Origin: Paenibacillaceae bacterium
GTDB taxonomy: Bacteria > Bacillota > Bacilli > Paenibacillales > Paenibacillaceae
Assembly: GCA_900766135.1 (NCBI GenBank)
Contig: CAAFUF010000036.1
Coordinates: 62,001-126,000, forward strand
Reading direction: 5' to 3'
DNA length: 64,000 bases
In this document: positions 51,014-63,435 of the stretch, in pieces
Position numbering within the stretch: the first letter of the stretch is position 1
Layout: every line of letters begins with the position of its first letter
The notes under the pieces: model-generated
What the model saw: the letters and a program-made list of their open reading frames with translations, nothing else
Database searches by the model: none
Told to the model about the DNA's origin: nothing
Position numbers and translations under genes: made by a program

Positions 51014-51039
51014 GCCCAATTTGAAAATATTGTTCAACG

Positions 51040-51224
51040 CTAACGGAACGTAGTGACGTTATTTTCGATTTCCCGTGTTATTTCCCAAGCTAACGGAACG
51101 AGGTGACCTTATTGAGGCTAAAATGGGCATAACCCTCGCGTTTAGAGCCAAATAACGTCTCTGAGTTCCGTTAGAAGGCGGCAAGGGGATTTTCTCAGCA
51201 AATAAGGTCCGTACGTTCCGTTAC
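51040..51224. repeat. Four-unit intergenic element, sequence family A (copy 1)
   Basis: Units of about 25 bases start at 51040, 51090, 51150 and 51200: spacing 50, 60, 50. Units 1 and 2 read CTAACGGAAC...GACGTTATT, units 3 and 4 are reverse complements (AATAACGTC...GTTCCGTTAG, AATAAGGTCC...GTTCCGTTAC). It sits between the ilvA terminator and the promoter of the ABC operon, so it is probably outside both transcripts. Confidence 0.92.
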
Positions 51225-51248
51225 GCTACGCGCACCATCTTGCACGCC

Positions 51249-51283
51249 AAAAAAGCCCTCCCCGACCGAAGTCGAAGAGGACT
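51249..51283 (-). terminator. Terminator of ilvA
   Basis: On the minus strand AGTCCTCTTCGAC and GTCGGGGAGGGCT pair (with G-T pairs) around the TTCG tetraloop and are followed by TTTTTT. It ends 29 bases after the ilvA stop at 51312. Confidence 0.9.
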
Positions 51284-51311
51284 GCCTCGTCACACTATTT
51301 TTCGCTAATCC

Positions 51312-52574
51312 TCAAATGAGCAAATTAAACAAATTCAAATCCCGGTTGAGCTCGGTATAGGCGATGCTCTTGGCGGACATGCGGCCGACCAGCGCTTCGT
51401 AATCGGCTTTGTCGCTCAACTCGATGCCAACCAACGCCGGGCCGTTCTCTTTATTGTGCTTCTTGGTGTACTCGAACCGTGTAATGTCGTCGTTTGGCCC
51501 CAGCACCTCTTCGAGGAACTCGCGCAGCGCACCGGCGCGCTGCGGGAAGTTGATCAGGAAGTAGTGCTTCAACCCTTCGTAAATCAACGACCGCTCCTTC
51601 ATTTCCTGCATCCGGTCGATATCGTTATTGCCGCCGCTGATCACGCAAACGACCGTCTTCCCGCGGATTTGGTCGCGGTACATATCCAGCGCGGATACCG
51701 GCAACGCCCCGGCCGGCTCCACAACGATAGCACTATCATTGTACAGCTCCAGGATGGTAGTACAAGCTTTGCCCTCCGGCACCTGGACGATGTCGTCCAG
51801 AATGTCCGTGCAGATCTCGTAATTCAAGTCGCCAACCCGTTTGACCGCGGCTCCGTCGACGAATTTGTCGATCGATTCCAGCGTCACGACCTGTTTTTGC
51901 TTCAACGCTTCCGTCATGGACGCCGCACCGGATGGTTCCACGCCGATAATTTTCGTTTCCGGACTCACCGTCTTGAGGTACGTTCCAACGCCCGATACCA
52001 ACCCGCCGCCGCCGATGGTCACGAACACGTAATCTGCCGGTGTGGTCAGGCTTTCCATGATCTCCATGCCGATCGTTCCGTTTCCGGCAACGATCTTAGG
52101 ATCGTCGAACGGATGAATGAAGGTCATGCCGCCTTCCCGGCATGCTTTCATCGCCTCCGCGTAAGCATCATCGTAGGTGTCGCCAATCAGCACGACCTCC
52201 ACGTGTTCGCCGCCGAATCTTTTGACCTGCTTGATTTTCTGGTTTGGCGTCGTGCTAGGCATATAGATTTTCCCCTGAATGCCGAGAGCGTTGCAAGAAA
52301 ACGCCACGCCTTGCGCATGGTTTCCGGCGCTCGCGCATACGATGCCTCTCTCCAGATCCTCCGGCTGCAGGCTGCGGATCATATTGTACGCCCCGCGGAT
52401 CTTGAAGGAGCGCACAACCTGCAGGTCCTCTCTTTTTAAATAGACGCTGCATCCGTATTTGGCCGATAACGTCGCATCAAGCTGCAATGGCGTTCGGATG
52501 ACCACTTCCTTCAGTACGTGGTGCGCCTTGACGATGTCTTCCATGCCTACCGTTTGTCGTTCCGCCTGATTCAT
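51312..52574 (-). CDS. ilvA: Threonine ammonia-lyase (threonine deaminase)
   Basis: A 420-residue protein. The PLP-binding Lys is in VRSFKIRGAYNMI near residue 58, the Gly-rich phosphate loop in FVTIGGGGLVSGVGTYLKTV near 190, and CVISGGNNDIDRM near 310. The C-terminal 90 residues are one ACT-like regulatory domain (YFLINFPQRAGALREFLEEV, ITRFEYTKKHNKENGPALVG), shorter than the two-domain form of E. coli and typical of Bacillus IlvA. It deaminates threonine to 2-oxobutanoate for isoleucine synthesis. A T-box was looked for in the 137 bases upstream and not found. Confidence 0.95.
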   Translation of the reverse strand: MNQAERQTVGMEDIVKAHHVLKEVVIRTPLQLDATLSAKYGCSVYLKREDLQVVRSFKIRGAYNMIRSLQPEDLERGIVCASAGNHAQGVAFSCNALGIQGKIYMPSTTPNQKIKQVKRFGGEHVEVVLIGDTYDDAYAEAMKACREGGMTFIHPFDDPKIVAGNGTIGMEIMESLTTPADYVFVTIGGGGLVSGVGTYLKTVSPETKIIGVEPSGAASMTEALKQKQVVTLESIDKFVDGAAVKRVGDLNYEICTDILDDIVQVPEGKACTTILELYNDSAIVVEPAGALPVSALDMYRDQIRGKTVVCVISGGNNDIDRMQEMKERSLIYEGLKHYFLINFPQRAGALREFLEEVLGPNDDITRFEYTKKHNKENGPALVGIELSDKADYEALVGRMSAKSIAYTELNRDLNLFNLLI

Positions 52575-52669
52575 CTATTTCTCCTCGCTTTAACTCAGAT
52601 CTCTCATTCTAATAAAGTTACACCTGAAACCGCCTCCGGTTCAAGTTTTTTCGCGCAGCGGCAGGCAAA

Positions 52670-52707
52670 CGCCCCTCCAATGGGAAACATCCCGCTTTGG
52701 AAGGGCG
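52670..52707 (-). terminator. Hairpin terminator after the small gene at 52713
   Basis: CGCCCCTCCAA (52670-52680) pairs with TTGGAAGGGCG (52697-52707); inside, GGGA and TCCC extend the stem. It begins six bases beyond the stop at 52713. There is only a short T-run (GTTTGCC). Confidence 0.7.
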
Positions 52708-52712
52708 CCTGG

Positions 52713-52946
52713 TTAGCCTTCTTTTTTCGCTTTTTTGTGTAATAAGCGGTCATCGGTATGGCCTTTGGAATTCTTCTCTTGGGACAGCTCGCTCAGTTCC
52801 CATTCCATCGTGCCGTACACCGGGTCGGAAGGGAACTCTTCGCCCTTTTGCAAATATTCCTCGCGTCCCAGTTCGTCCCGGTACACCCCGTCGACTTCCA
52901 CTTCTTCGCGTGAAACCGGTAGCATTTCCTTCATTTTGTCGCTCAT
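52713..52946 (-). CDS. Hypothetical protein, conserved-looking, 77 residues
   Basis: Starts best at ATG 52946, after GGGAGG. The sequence MSDKMKEMLPVSREEVEVDG, VYRDELGREEYLQKGEEFPS, DPVYGTMEWELSELSQEKNS and a Lys-rich end (LLHKKAKKEG) recalls a family of small Bacillales proteins of unknown function with a central GREEYL-G-FP-DP pattern. It is soluble and has no Cys. It lies between ilvA and purD but is separated from both by its own hairpin and a 115-base gap. No role can be given. Confidence 0.65.
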   Translation of the reverse strand: MSDKMKEMLPVSREEVEVDGVYRDELGREEYLQKGEEFPSDPVYGTMEWELSELSQEKNSKGHTDDRLLHKKAKKEG

Positions 52947-53061
52947 GATGATGCCGCCTCCCGATAGAGAATTGCGGGGAATCCGTTGATCTATCCCCAA
53001 TATCCCTTAACATGCGCGAATCGGAAGCGGATTATCCTTGTCTGGCACCCTGTCCAACTAT

Positions 53062-54333
53062 CTAAACCAATGCCTTCGCGGCGATATCCGTACGTTGATG
53101 CTTGCCCTCGAACGCGATGCGGTCTGCCGCCTCGTAGGCTTTGTCCCGGGCTTCGGCAATCGTCTTGCCCAAGCCGACGACGCCGAGCACCCGCCCGCCG
53201 TTCGTGACCAGTTCCGCGTTGGAGCCCCTAGCGGTGCCGGCATGGAACACTAGTGCCCCGGCTGCCTGCGCCTCTTCCAGGCCGCGGATCGGCAAGCCTT
53301 TCGGATAGGACGCCGGATAGCCGCCGGAAGCCTGCACGACACAAACCGCCGCTTCCTCGCTCCATTCGATCTCCGCTTGGTCCAGCGTCCCGTTTACGGC
53401 GGCCAGGAAAATGTCGAGCAGATCGCTTTTTAGCCGAGGCAGCACGACCTGGGTTTCCGGATCGCCGAAACGGGCGTTAAATTCGATCGTCTTCGGCTTG
53501 CCGCCCGGCGTGATCATCAGGCCGGCAAACAGCACGCCGCGAAACGGCCGGCCTTCGGCGACCATGGCCTTGGCGGTCGGCTTGATGATCGTTTCGATCG
53601 CCTCTTCGATGATCGAGTCCGCAATGTGCGGTAAGGGCGAATACGTACCCATGCCGCCGGTGTTCGGGCCTTTGTCGCCGTCATATACCTGTTTGTGGTC
53701 TTGCGCCGCGGCCATCGGGCGAACGGTTTCCCCGTCGACGAACGACAGGATCGACATTTCCTGCCCTTCGAGGAACTCCTCGATCACGATTTGGCTTCCG
53801 GATTCTCCGAACACTTTGTCGACCATAATGCTCTTCAGCGCCGTTTCCGCTTCTTCACGGGTATAAGCGACCGTCACGCCTTTACCTGCCGCAAGCCCGT
53901 CGGCCTTAATGACGATCGGCACCGGCCGGCTTTGGAGATAGGCCTGCGCCTCTTCGTAGTTGTCGAACTTTTCATACGCGGCGGTAGGGATGTTATATTT
54001 TTTCAACAGATCCTTCATAAAGGTCTTGCTGCCTTCGATATGCGCGGCGCTTTTGCGCGGACCGAAGACCGGAATATGCTTGGCCTCGAACACGTCCACA
54101 ATTCCGTCCGCAAGCGGGTCATCCGGGCCGACGACCACCAGGCCGACCCGTTTTTCCTCGGCAAAAGAAGCCAGCTTGTCGAATTCGTTCACTTGAATCG
54201 GCACCAGCTCGGCCATCTCCCCGATTCCCGCATTCCCCGGAGCGCAATAAATCGTCCCGGCCTTCGGGCTCTTCGCCAGGCTCCAGCAAATCGCGTGCTC
54301 GCGCCCTCCGGCGCCAATCACCAAAATATCCAT
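53062..54333 (-). CDS. purD: Phosphoribosylamine-glycine ligase (GAR synthetase)
   Basis: A 423-residue ATP-grasp enzyme, normal length. N-terminal VIGAGGREHAICWSLAKSPK, ATP-grasp region FMKDLLKKYNIPTAAYEKFD and VIKADGLAAGKGVTVAYTRE, active-site GPNTGGMGTYSPLPHI near 225, and ARFGDPETQVVLPRLKSDLL near 290 are all intact. It joins glycine to phosphoribosylamine with ATP, step 2 of IMP synthesis. It is the last pur gene of the operon, separated from purH by 480 bases that contain a repeat element. Weak GGAGGAGACT ribosome site. Confidence 0.97.
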   Translation of the reverse strand: MDILVIGAGGREHAICWSLAKSPKAGTIYCAPGNAGIGEMAELVPIQVNEFDKLASFAEEKRVGLVVVGPDDPLADGIVDVFEAKHIPVFGPRKSAAHIEGSKTFMKDLLKKYNIPTAAYEKFDNYEEAQAYLQSRPVPIVIKADGLAAGKGVTVAYTREEAETALKSIMVDKVFGESGSQIVIEEFLEGQEMSILSFVDGETVRPMAAAQDHKQVYDGDKGPNTGGMGTYSPLPHIADSIIEEAIETIIKPTAKAMVAEGRPFRGVLFAGLMITPGGKPKTIEFNARFGDPETQVVLPRLKSDLLDIFLAAVNGTLDQAEIEWSEEAAVCVVQASGGYPASYPKGLPIRGLEEAQAAGALVFHAGTARGSNAELVTNGGRVLGVVGLGKTIAEARDKAYEAADRIAFEGKHQRTDIAAKALV

Positions 54334-54487
54334 AGTCTCCTCCTTCGTTTCGTGGACCTCAAATGTACGGCTACTAAACCTGCTCTGACGTTAGTTATAG
54401 TTCGAGCTCGTCTGTCCTAATTCGTAACGATCTTGCCTGATCAAATTAGTTTGCCAGTTGATACTCGCCTGCCTTTGTCCAAGAACG

Positions 54488-54678
54488 AACTAACTGGAAA
54501 TTCTACCGTTAATTTTGCCGCCCATCCGGTTTCAAACCAAATTAACTGGAAAATGTACCGTTAATAAAAGACCTTAACCTTTCTGGCGGCCTTTTCGCTC
54601 AAATTAACGGTAGGTTTTACAGTTCAATCAGCTAAACCCCGCATTACAGCTGAATTAACGGTAGGTTTTACCGTTAAT
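54488..54678. repeat. Four-unit intergenic element, sequence family B (copy 2), between purH and purD
   Basis: Units begin at 54488, 54540, 54602 and 54653: spacing 52, 62, 51. Units 1 and 2 are forward (TAACTGGAAATTCTACCG..., TAACTGGAAAATGTACCG...), units 3 and 4 reverse (TTAACGGTAGGTTTTACAG, TTAACGGTAGGTTTTACCG). The rest of 54334-54814 shows no gene. Confidence 0.92.
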
Positions 54679-54814
54679 TGCTCACGCCAGCAAGTTGCCA
54701 TTTGCCCATCGGCTTACCGCCATCATCGGCCCGTCAGCGCACTTCTACTGCTACCTCACCGCGATCCCGCGAAAAACGGCAGGCCGCCGCAGCGTCCTGC
54801 CGTTTGGCTCCGAC

Positions 54815-56362
54815 TTAGTGCTTGAAATGGCGTACGCCGGTAAACACCATAGCGATGCCGTATTCGTTCGCGACCTTGATCGACTCCTCGTCTTTCACGG
54901 AACCGCCCGGCTGGATGATCGCGGTGACGCCGGCCTTAGCCGCCGCTTCGACCGTATCGCCCATCGGGAAAAACGCGTCCGAAGCCAAGACGCTGCCCTT
55001 CACTTTATCGCCTCCCTGCTCGATGGCGATCTTGGCCGCACCCACGCGGTTCATCTGCCCCGCGCCAACGCCAATGGTCATGTCGTCCTTCGCCAGCACG
55101 ATCGCATTAGACTTCACGTGCTTAACGACTTTCCAGCCGAACAGCAGCTGCTTCAACTCCGCTTCGGTTGGCTTCCGGTCGGTAACAACCGTCAAGTCGG
55201 ATTCCTTTAGCGAATGCACATCGCTCTCCTGCACCACCATGCCGCCGTCGATCGAGGTGACGACAAACTGGCTGCTGCGGCTTGCGCCCAGCTCCAGGCC
55301 GCCAAGCTTCAACAGGCGGATATTTTTCTTCTTCATGAGGATCTCCAGCGCTTCATCCGTAAAGCCCGGTGCCAAAATAATCTCCAGAAAAATCTCCTTC
55401 AGCAACATCGCCGTATCGGCGTCAATGATGCGGTTGGCCGCCACGATCCCGCCGAAGATCGACACCGGATCGGCTTCGTACGCTTTCTGGTAGGCTTCCA
55501 GCACGCTCGCGCCAACTCCGACGCCGCAAGGGTTCATATGCTTGACCGCCACGACCGCCGGCTCGTCGAATTCCTTGACGATTTGCAGCGCCGCGTTGGC
55601 ATCGTTGATGTTATTGTAGGAGAGCTCTTTCCCGTGCAGTTGCTCCGCGCCGGTCAGCGTGTCGGCAGCCGCCAGCGGTTTGCGGTAAAATGCCGCTTTT
55701 TGATGCGGGTTTTCGCCGTAACGCAAATCTTGGATCTTTTCGTAGGTTACCGTATATCGTTCCGGCAGCGGATCGCCGGTTACCTTCGACAAATAGTCGG
55801 AAATCAGGGCATCATAAGCCGCCGTATGGCGGAAAACTTTGGCCGCAAGCCGTTTACGCGTCTCAAGCGTCGTATCGCCGCCCGCGCGAACCTCGTCCAA
55901 TACCGTCCCGTAGTCGGCGGCGTCGACAACGACGCTGACGAACGCATGGTTTTTCGCGGCAGAACGAAGCATCGTGGGTCCGCCGATGTCGATATTTTCA
56001 ATCGCGTCCTCATAGGTGACGTCCGGTTTTGCGATGGTTTCCTGGAACGGATACAGGTTTACGACCACCAGGTCGATATAATCCAGTCCCAACTCCTTCA
56101 TCTGTGCTTGGTGTTCCTCGCTGTCGCGTACCGCCAGCAGCCCGCTATGCACCGCAGGATGCAGCGTTTTGACGCGTCCATCGAGAATTTCCGGAAACCC
56201 GGTGACGTCGGAGATGCCGATGACCGGTACGCCTTCCTTCGCCAGCAGGTTCTTCGTGCCCCCTGTCGAAATGATTTCCACACCCAGCTGCGACAGCTCG
56301 CGGCAAAAATCCACGATGCCCGTTTTATCCGACACGCTTACGAGCGCTCTTTTTATACTCAC
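54815..56362 (-). CDS. purH: Bifunctional AICAR transformylase / IMP cyclohydrolase
   Basis: A 515-residue protein with the normal two domains. The cyclohydrolase half is at the N-terminus ([60 protein letters not shown]). The transformylase half carries the catalytic Lys-His in [16 protein letters not shown] near 268 and ends with [13 protein letters not shown] text and [14 protein letters not shown]. Together they do the last two steps of IMP synthesis, using 10-formyl-THF. It follows purN in the operon with a 131-base spacer that holds a hairpin. Confidence 0.97.
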   Translation of the reverse strand: MSIKRALVSVSDKTGIVDFCRELSQLGVEIISTGGTKNLLAKEGVPVIGISDVTGFPEILDGRVKTLHPAVHSGLLAVRDSEEHQAQMKELGLDYIDLVVVNLYPFQETIAKPDVTYEDAIENIDIGGPTMLRSAAKNHAFVSVVVDAADYGTVLDEVRAGGDTTLETRKRLAAKVFRHTAAYDALISDYLSKVTGDPLPERYTVTYEKIQDLRYGENPHQKAAFYRKPLAAADTLTGAEQLHGKELSYNNINDANAALQIVKEFDEPAVVAVKHMNPCGVGVGASVLEAYQKAYEADPVSIFGGIVAANRIIDADTAMLLKEIFLEIILAPGFTDEALEILMKKKNIRLLKLGGLELGASRSSQFVVTSIDGGMVVQESDVHSLKESDLTVVTDRKPTEAELKQLLFGWKVVKHVKSNAIVLAKDDMTIGVGAGQMNRVGAAKIAIEQGGDKVKGSVLASDAFFPMGDTVEAAAKAGVTAIIQPGGSVKDEESIKVANEYGIAMVFTGVRHFKH

Positions 56363-56398
56363 AATCGGCTCCTCCTTTTTTTTGGCGAATCATGCCCC

Positions 56399-56420
56399 CG
56401 ATATTTCTCGGGAAATATCG
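56399..56420. other. Perfect hairpin in the purN-purH spacer
   Basis: CGATATTTC (56399-56407) and GAAATATCG (56412-56420) are exact complements with a four-base loop. It lies 37 bases upstream of the purH start inside the operon. Without a T-run it is not a terminator; it may influence mRNA processing or translation. Confidence 0.5.
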
Positions 56421-56493
56421 AAACCCCTGCACGTGTTCTTCACGCGCTCCCTTTTACCCGAAAATCCTGGAATCAAGCGTCTTGCGGCGCTTC

Positions 56494-57111
56494 CTATTCC
56501 GACAGAATGGTGACTTTTCTGCCTTCCGCGCGCACCCGGTTTTTAGCGAACCACGACACGACCTGCGGATATAAGCGCTGTTCCGCCGCATGGATCTTGG
56601 CTTCGAGCGATTCCAGCGTATCGTCTGGCGCAATTTCCACCGCCTTTTGCGCAATAACCGAGCCGGTATCCATCCCGCCGTCGACGAAATGCACCGTAAC
56701 CCCCGTTACTTTCACGCCGTAATCCCAAGCCTGACCGATCGCGTTTTTGCCCGGAAAAGCCGGCAGCAAGGACGGATGAATATTAATCATACGCCCGGCG
56801 TACGGCTCTACCAACACCGCGGTGAGCAACCGCATATAACCGGCCAGCACCACCAAATCGACACGGCGCTTCTCCAGCTCGGCGGCGATTTCCGCTTCAT
56901 AGTCCTCACGACGCGCATAGGCCTTCGGGTCAAATAGATAGCATTCGACGCCGGCCTGACGGGCCCGTTCGACGACGAAGGCTTGCGGCTTGTCGCAAAC
57001 GAGCAGCACGATCTCGGCATCCAGTTCCCCTGCCCGCGAAGCGTCCAGCAAGTTTTGAAAATTGCTGCCCTGCCCCGAGGCAAAAACGGCGATCCGGTAT
57101 TTCGCGCCCAT
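56494..57111 (-). CDS. purN: Phosphoribosylglycinamide formyltransferase
   Basis: A 205-residue protein with the family motifs RIAVFASGQGSNFQNLLDA at the start, the catalytic IHPSLLPAFPGKNAIGQAW near 110 (Asn/His/Asp site), and VTVHFVDGGMDTGSVIAQKA. It formylates GAR to FGAR with 10-formyl-THF. Its start codon shares one base with the purM stop (57111), so translation is coupled. Confidence 0.96.
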   Translation of the reverse strand: MGAKYRIAVFASGQGSNFQNLLDASRAGELDAEIVLLVCDKPQAFVVERARQAGVECYLFDPKAYARREDYEAEIAAELEKRRVDLVVLAGYMRLLTAVLVEPYAGRMINIHPSLLPAFPGKNAIGQAWDYGVKVTGVTVHFVDGGMDTGSVIAQKAVEIAPDDTLESLEAKIHAAEQRLYPQVVSWFAKNRVRAEGRKVTILSE

Positions 57112-58154
57112 TAGACGTCCGCCCCCGCAAAGGTCACTACCCGTTGTCCTTCGGTCACTTTACCGATGACATAAGGCGTTTCGCCTGCCTGACGCAGCGC
57201 CGATACCGCAGCATCCGTCTGCTCCTCCGCCACGACGATCACTAAACCGATGCCCATGTTGAACGTCGTGAACATATCCCGAGGACTGACGTCCCCCCGC
57301 TTCTGCAGCAAATCGAATATCGGCAAAATCGGCCAAGAGCCGTATGCAATTTCGACGTTAACGCCTTCCGGCAGCACGCGCGGGATGTTTTCGATGAAAC
57401 CGCCGCCCGTAATATGGGCCATCCCCTTCACGTCCACCTGGTCCAGCAGGGATAACACCGGCTTGACGTACAGCTTGGTTGGCGTGAGCAACACGTCGCC
57501 CAAGGCCTCCCCGCCTAACTCGGGCAGCTTGTCGGTCAACGCGTAACCCGCTTCTTCCAGCAGCAGCTTCCGGACGAGCGAAAACCCGTTGCTGTGCACG
57601 CCGCTGGACGCAAGTCCAATGACCGTGTCGCCGGGAGCGATCCGGCTGCCGTTCACGATTTTGCTCTTGTCGACGACGCCCACCGTAAAGCCGGCGATGT
57701 CGTATTCGCCTTCGCCGTACATGCCCGGCATCTCCGCGGTCTCTCCGCCGATCAGCGCGCAGCCCGATTGGCTGCAGCCCTCGGCGATGCCGGCGACGAT
57801 TGCCTCGATTTTCTCCGGCACGACCTTATCGCACGCCAGGTAATCGAGGAAAAAGAGCGGTTCCGCCCCTTGAACGACGATATCGTTCACGCACATCGCC
57901 ACCGCGTCGATTCCGATCGTATCGTGCTTATCCATGGCAAAGGCGATTTTCAGCTTCGTGCCCACGCCATCCGTTCCCGACACGAGCACGGGCTCCGCGT
58001 ATTTGTCCTTGTTCAAACCGAACAAAGCGCCAAAGCCGCCCAAATCGGTCATCACTTCCGGGCGGAACGTCCGTTTGACGTGTTTTTTCATGCGCTCAAC
58101 CGTTTCATTCCCGGCTGCGATATCGACGCCGGCATTCTTGTATGCTTCAGACAC
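57111..58154 (-). CDS. purM: Phosphoribosylformylglycinamidine cyclo-ligase (AIR synthetase)
   Basis: A 347-residue protein: [20 protein letters not shown] at the N-terminus, [20 protein letters not shown] near 58, [20 protein letters not shown] near 138, and [20 protein letters not shown] near 245, all conserved. It closes FGAM to AIR with ATP. It is 124 bases after purF and overlaps purN by one base. GGAG before the ATG. Confidence 0.97.
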   Translation of the reverse strand: MSEAYKNAGVDIAAGNETVERMKKHVKRTFRPEVMTDLGGFGALFGLNKDKYAEPVLVSGTDGVGTKLKIAFAMDKHDTIGIDAVAMCVNDIVVQGAEPLFFLDYLACDKVVPEKIEAIVAGIAEGCSQSGCALIGGETAEMPGMYGEGEYDIAGFTVGVVDKSKIVNGSRIAPGDTVIGLASSGVHSNGFSLVRKLLLEEAGYALTDKLPELGGEALGDVLLTPTKLYVKPVLSLLDQVDVKGMAHITGGGFIENIPRVLPEGVNVEIAYGSWPILPIFDLLQKRGDVSPRDMFTTFNMGIGLVIVVAEEQTDAAVSALRQAGETPYVIGKVTEGQRVVTFAGADV

Positions 58155-58278
58155 GAGAGGGACCCACTCCTTTGGATTAGAGGTAGTTCAAAAAATCATC
58201 TTTCGATCGCGATACCAACATTTCATACTGTGAAATAAGTCGAATCGGCGGTGGATCGCCGGCAACCGTCAGCAACCA

Positions 58279-59744
58279 TCAACACGTGCAGCCAAACTTC
58301 TCTTCTCCGTCGAAATCCGTCCGGGTCGGATAATCGTTGTCAAAGCAGGCCATGCAGAGGCCGCCTTTATAGTCCTTGGCGTTGTCGCCGCCCACCGCCT
58401 GGATCAGTCCTTGCGGGCTCAGAAACTCCAGCGAATCCGCATGGATCTCCCGGCAAATTTCTTCCACCGATTTGTACGAGGCAATCAGCTCGCCGCGATC
58501 CGGCGTATCGATGCCGTAGAAACAAGGGTTCTTGAAAGGCGGCGAGGTAATGCGGACATGCACCTCCGTTGCGCCCGCCTCGCGCAGCAGATTGACGATC
58601 CGCCGCGAGGTCGTGCCGCGAACGATCGAATCGTCGATCATCACCACGCGTTTGCCTTCCACGACGCGGCACACGGCGCTCAGCTTCATCTTCACGCCTT
58701 GCTCGCGCAGTTCCTGGCTTGGCTGGATGAACGTCCGGCCGGTGTATTTATTTTTGATCAAGCCTAGCTCGTAAGGGATGCCGGTCTGCTCCGCATAGCC
58801 GATGGCGGCGGAAATGCTGGAGTCCGGAACGCCGGTGACCACATCCGCGTCGACGAACGACTCCTGCGCCATCACCTGCCCCATCCGCTTGCGGCTGGCA
58901 TGCAGGTTCGAGCCGTTCATGTCGCTGTCGGGACGCGCGAAGTAAATATACTCCATCGCGCATAACGCTTTGCGTTCCGGCTCGGCGTAACGTTCCTCGC
59001 GGAGGCCGTCCCGGTCCAGCACCAGCATTTCGCCGGGCTGGATTTCGCGAACCGTCTCCGCGCCAACGACCTCGAACGCGCACGTCTCGGACGAGAACAG
59101 GTACGCGTCGCCGAGCCGGCCCATAACGAGCGGCCGCAAGCCGTTCGGATCACTGGCGGCGATCAGCTTGTCGTTCGTCAACAGCAGGAAGGCGAAGCCC
59201 CCGACCAGTTGCCCGAGCGCATCCTTCGCTGCCTCGACGAAATCCTTTGACGAGCGGGCGATCAGATGTGCGATGACCTCCGTATCGCTGGTCGTTTGGA
59301 AGATCGAGCCGCTTTGCTCCAGCTGGCGGCGGATTTTCGGGGCATTCACGATGTTGCCGTTGGTCGCCACCGCCAAATCGCCGTCGCGGTATTTAAAAAT
59401 CAATGGCTGCGCATTCGTCAGCTTGCTGTCCCCGCTTGTCGAATAGCGGACATGGCCGATCGAACGGTCGCCTTGCAGCGAGGACAGCTTGTCGCGGTCG
59501 AACACTTCCTTAACTAGTCCCATGCCGCGATGATAATTGAAGTCCGTGCCGTCGGTCGTGCAGATTCCCGCGCTTTCTTCCCCCCGGTGCTGCAGGGCGT
59601 GCAGTCCATAGTAGGAGAGGGATGCCGCTTCGGCATGGCCGAATACGCCAAACACGCCGCATTCCTCGCGCAACGTATCGAACGGATCCGCATGCCCTGC
59701 CCCTTCGTTGTAGTAGTCTCCGGTCCAAAGTCTCTGCGCTGGTC

Positions 59745-59760
<16 letters not shown>
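58279..59760 (-). CDS. purF: Amidophosphoribosyltransferase (glutamine-PRPP), first step of purine synthesis
   Basis: A 493-residue protein. A short propeptide precedes the nucleophile Cys in [16 protein letters not shown] near residue 34. The Ntn-type glutaminase half has [20 protein letters not shown] and [19 protein letters not shown]; the PRPP half has [20 protein letters not shown] near 365 (PRPP loop). C-terminal cysteines ([17 protein letters not shown]) fit the [4Fe-4S] cluster of Bacillus PurF. It overlaps purL by 16 bases. Confidence 0.97.
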
Positions 59761-61965
<2,205 letters not shown>

Positions 61966-61988
<23 letters not shown>

Positions 61989-62655
61989 GCCGATCCCTCC
62001 AAGCTTTCAAAATGGATGTAAACATCTTCTTGCCGTCCTCAGAACCAAGCAACGAGCTAACCGCCCGCTCCGGATGCGGCATCATGCCGACGACATTCCC
62101 GCGTTCATTGGAGATGCCGGCGATATCGTCCACCGAGCCGTTCGGATTTTGAACGTACCGGAAAATAATCTGATTGTTTCGTTTAAGCTGCTCCAGCATC
62201 TCTTCATCGCAATAATAGTTACCTTCGCCGTGCGCGATCGGAATCGTGATCACTTCGCCCGGCGCATACAGCGACGTAAACGGGTTATCGTTGTTCTCCA
62301 CGCGCAGCTCCGTATCATGGCAACGGAACTTCAACGACTCGTTGCGGCGCAGCGTGCCCGGCAGCAGACCGGCTTCCGTCAGGATCTGGAATCCGTTGCA
62401 GATGCCCAGCACGTATTTGCCTTCTTCCGCGGCTTTGGCGACTTCCGCCATCACCGGCGCAAAGCGGGAAATCGCTCCGCACCGCAAGTAATCGCCGTAG
62501 GAGAAACCGCCGGGAACCAGGATGCAATCGTAAGCGGAAAGATCGGTGGCCGTGTGCCACACATAGTCGACCGGTTCGCCCAACGTCTCTTCCACCGCTT
62601 TGTAACAGTCGATATCACAGTTGGAACCGGGGAATACGAGTACCGCGAATTTCAT
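61966..62655 (-). CDS. purQ: Phosphoribosylformylglycinamidine synthase, glutaminase subunit
   Basis: A 229-residue class I glutamine amidotransferase. The nucleophile Cys is in [20 protein letters not shown] near residue 86, and the His-Glu pair in [18 protein letters not shown] near 200. It feeds ammonia to PurL. It overlaps purL by 23 bases and follows purS by four. Confidence 0.97.
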
Positions 62656-62658
62656 GGT

Positions 62659-62904
62659 TTAGGCCTCCAATTCGAAGCGGTAGTCTTCTACCACCGTATT
62701 GGCCAACAGCTTCTCGCACATCGCTTTGACTCGGGCTTCCGCCTCGAAGCGATCGTTCGTGTCGAGCGTCAGCTCCATATATTTGCCGATGCGGACACTG
62801 TCCACCTCTCTGAACCCCATGGAATGGAGCGCTCCTTGAACGGCTACCCCCTGCGGGTCAAGTACGCTTTGCTTGATCGTGACATAAACGCTCGCTTTCA
62901 TCAT
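62659..62904 (-). CDS. purS: Phosphoribosylformylglycinamidine synthase subunit PurS
   Basis: About 81 residues from ATG 62904 (two adjacent ATGs; AGGAGG upstream). The small alpha/beta fold is typical: MKASVYVTIKQSVLDPQGVA, VQGALHSMGFREVDSVRIGK, and EARVKAMCEKLLANTVVEDY. PurS bridges PurL and PurQ in the FGAM synthase complex. It precedes purQ by four bases. Confidence 0.95.
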   Translation of the reverse strand: MMKASVYVTIKQSVLDPQGVAVQGALHSMGFREVDSVRIGKYMELTLDTNDRFEAEARVKAMCEKLLANTVVEDYRFELEA

Positions 62905-63015
62905 GTTCCTCGTGTTCCTCCTAAGTTTGGACTTGTGCGGCACGGCCGCTTGGATCTGGCTGGATCATTTCCTACTTTCTAACTAGCCTTACTAACTCAC
63001 CTATTCTTGCTAGCC
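62905..63015. other. 5' part of the purC-purS spacer
   Basis: Contains the purS ribosome site and flank. No gene or promoter box was recognised; the following 63016-63435 holds repeats. Confidence 0.5.
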
Positions 63016-63106
63016 CACTCACTTACTCACTTACTCACTTACTTACTTACTTACTCACTTACTCACTCACTTACTCACTTACTTACTCACTTACTTGCTA
63101 GCCCAC
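63006..63106. repeat. Tetranucleotide array flanked by 13-bp direct repeats
   Basis: From 63016 to about 63096 the plus strand is built of ACTT and ACTC units (about 20 units). The array is flanked by the identical 13-mer CTTGCTAGCCCAC at 63006-63018 and 63094-63106. It lies between purS and purC inside the operon. Confidence 0.92.
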
Positions 63107-63250
63107 CTACCTGCGTCGACTACATCCTGCCCATCCAACCACTAACCAGGTCGTTGCCCTCTGACCATCGCCTCCCCTGAGCAAAAGGGATAATCCTCCA
63201 AAGGCTGCCAAAGGACTATGTGTGGCCCCTCAGTTGCAGCCCTCGATCTC

Positions 63251-63435
63251 CTAACGGACCCTAGCGACGTTATTTACACATTTCCCGGGTATTTCCCCGG
63301 CTAACGGACTTCACAGACGTTATTTGGCCGCATGTGGCAAATAACTGAGCTGTACCTGCAAAACAAGGTCTCCTCGGTCCGTTACGCGACTCGAACCCAG
63401 ATACCCGGCCTAATAAGGGCCGTGGAGTCCGTTAG
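63251..63435. repeat. Four-unit intergenic element, sequence family A (copy 2), between purC and purS
   Basis: Units begin at 63251, 63301, 63361 and 63411: spacing 50, 60, 50, identical to the copy at 51040. Units 1 and 2 are CTAACGGACC/T...GACGTTATT; units 3 and 4 are reverse (AACAAGGTC...GTCCGTTAC, AATAAGGGCC...GTCCGTTAG). The spacer between units 1 and 2 also shares ATTTCCCG and TATTTCCC with copy 51040. Confidence 0.92.

Noticed and set aside
52575..52712. T-box or leucine-type leader ahead of ilvA
   Set aside because: The region is only about 137 bases and its hairpin is the terminator of the preceding gene at 52713. No T-box core motif (AGGGTGGnACCGCG type) is seen.
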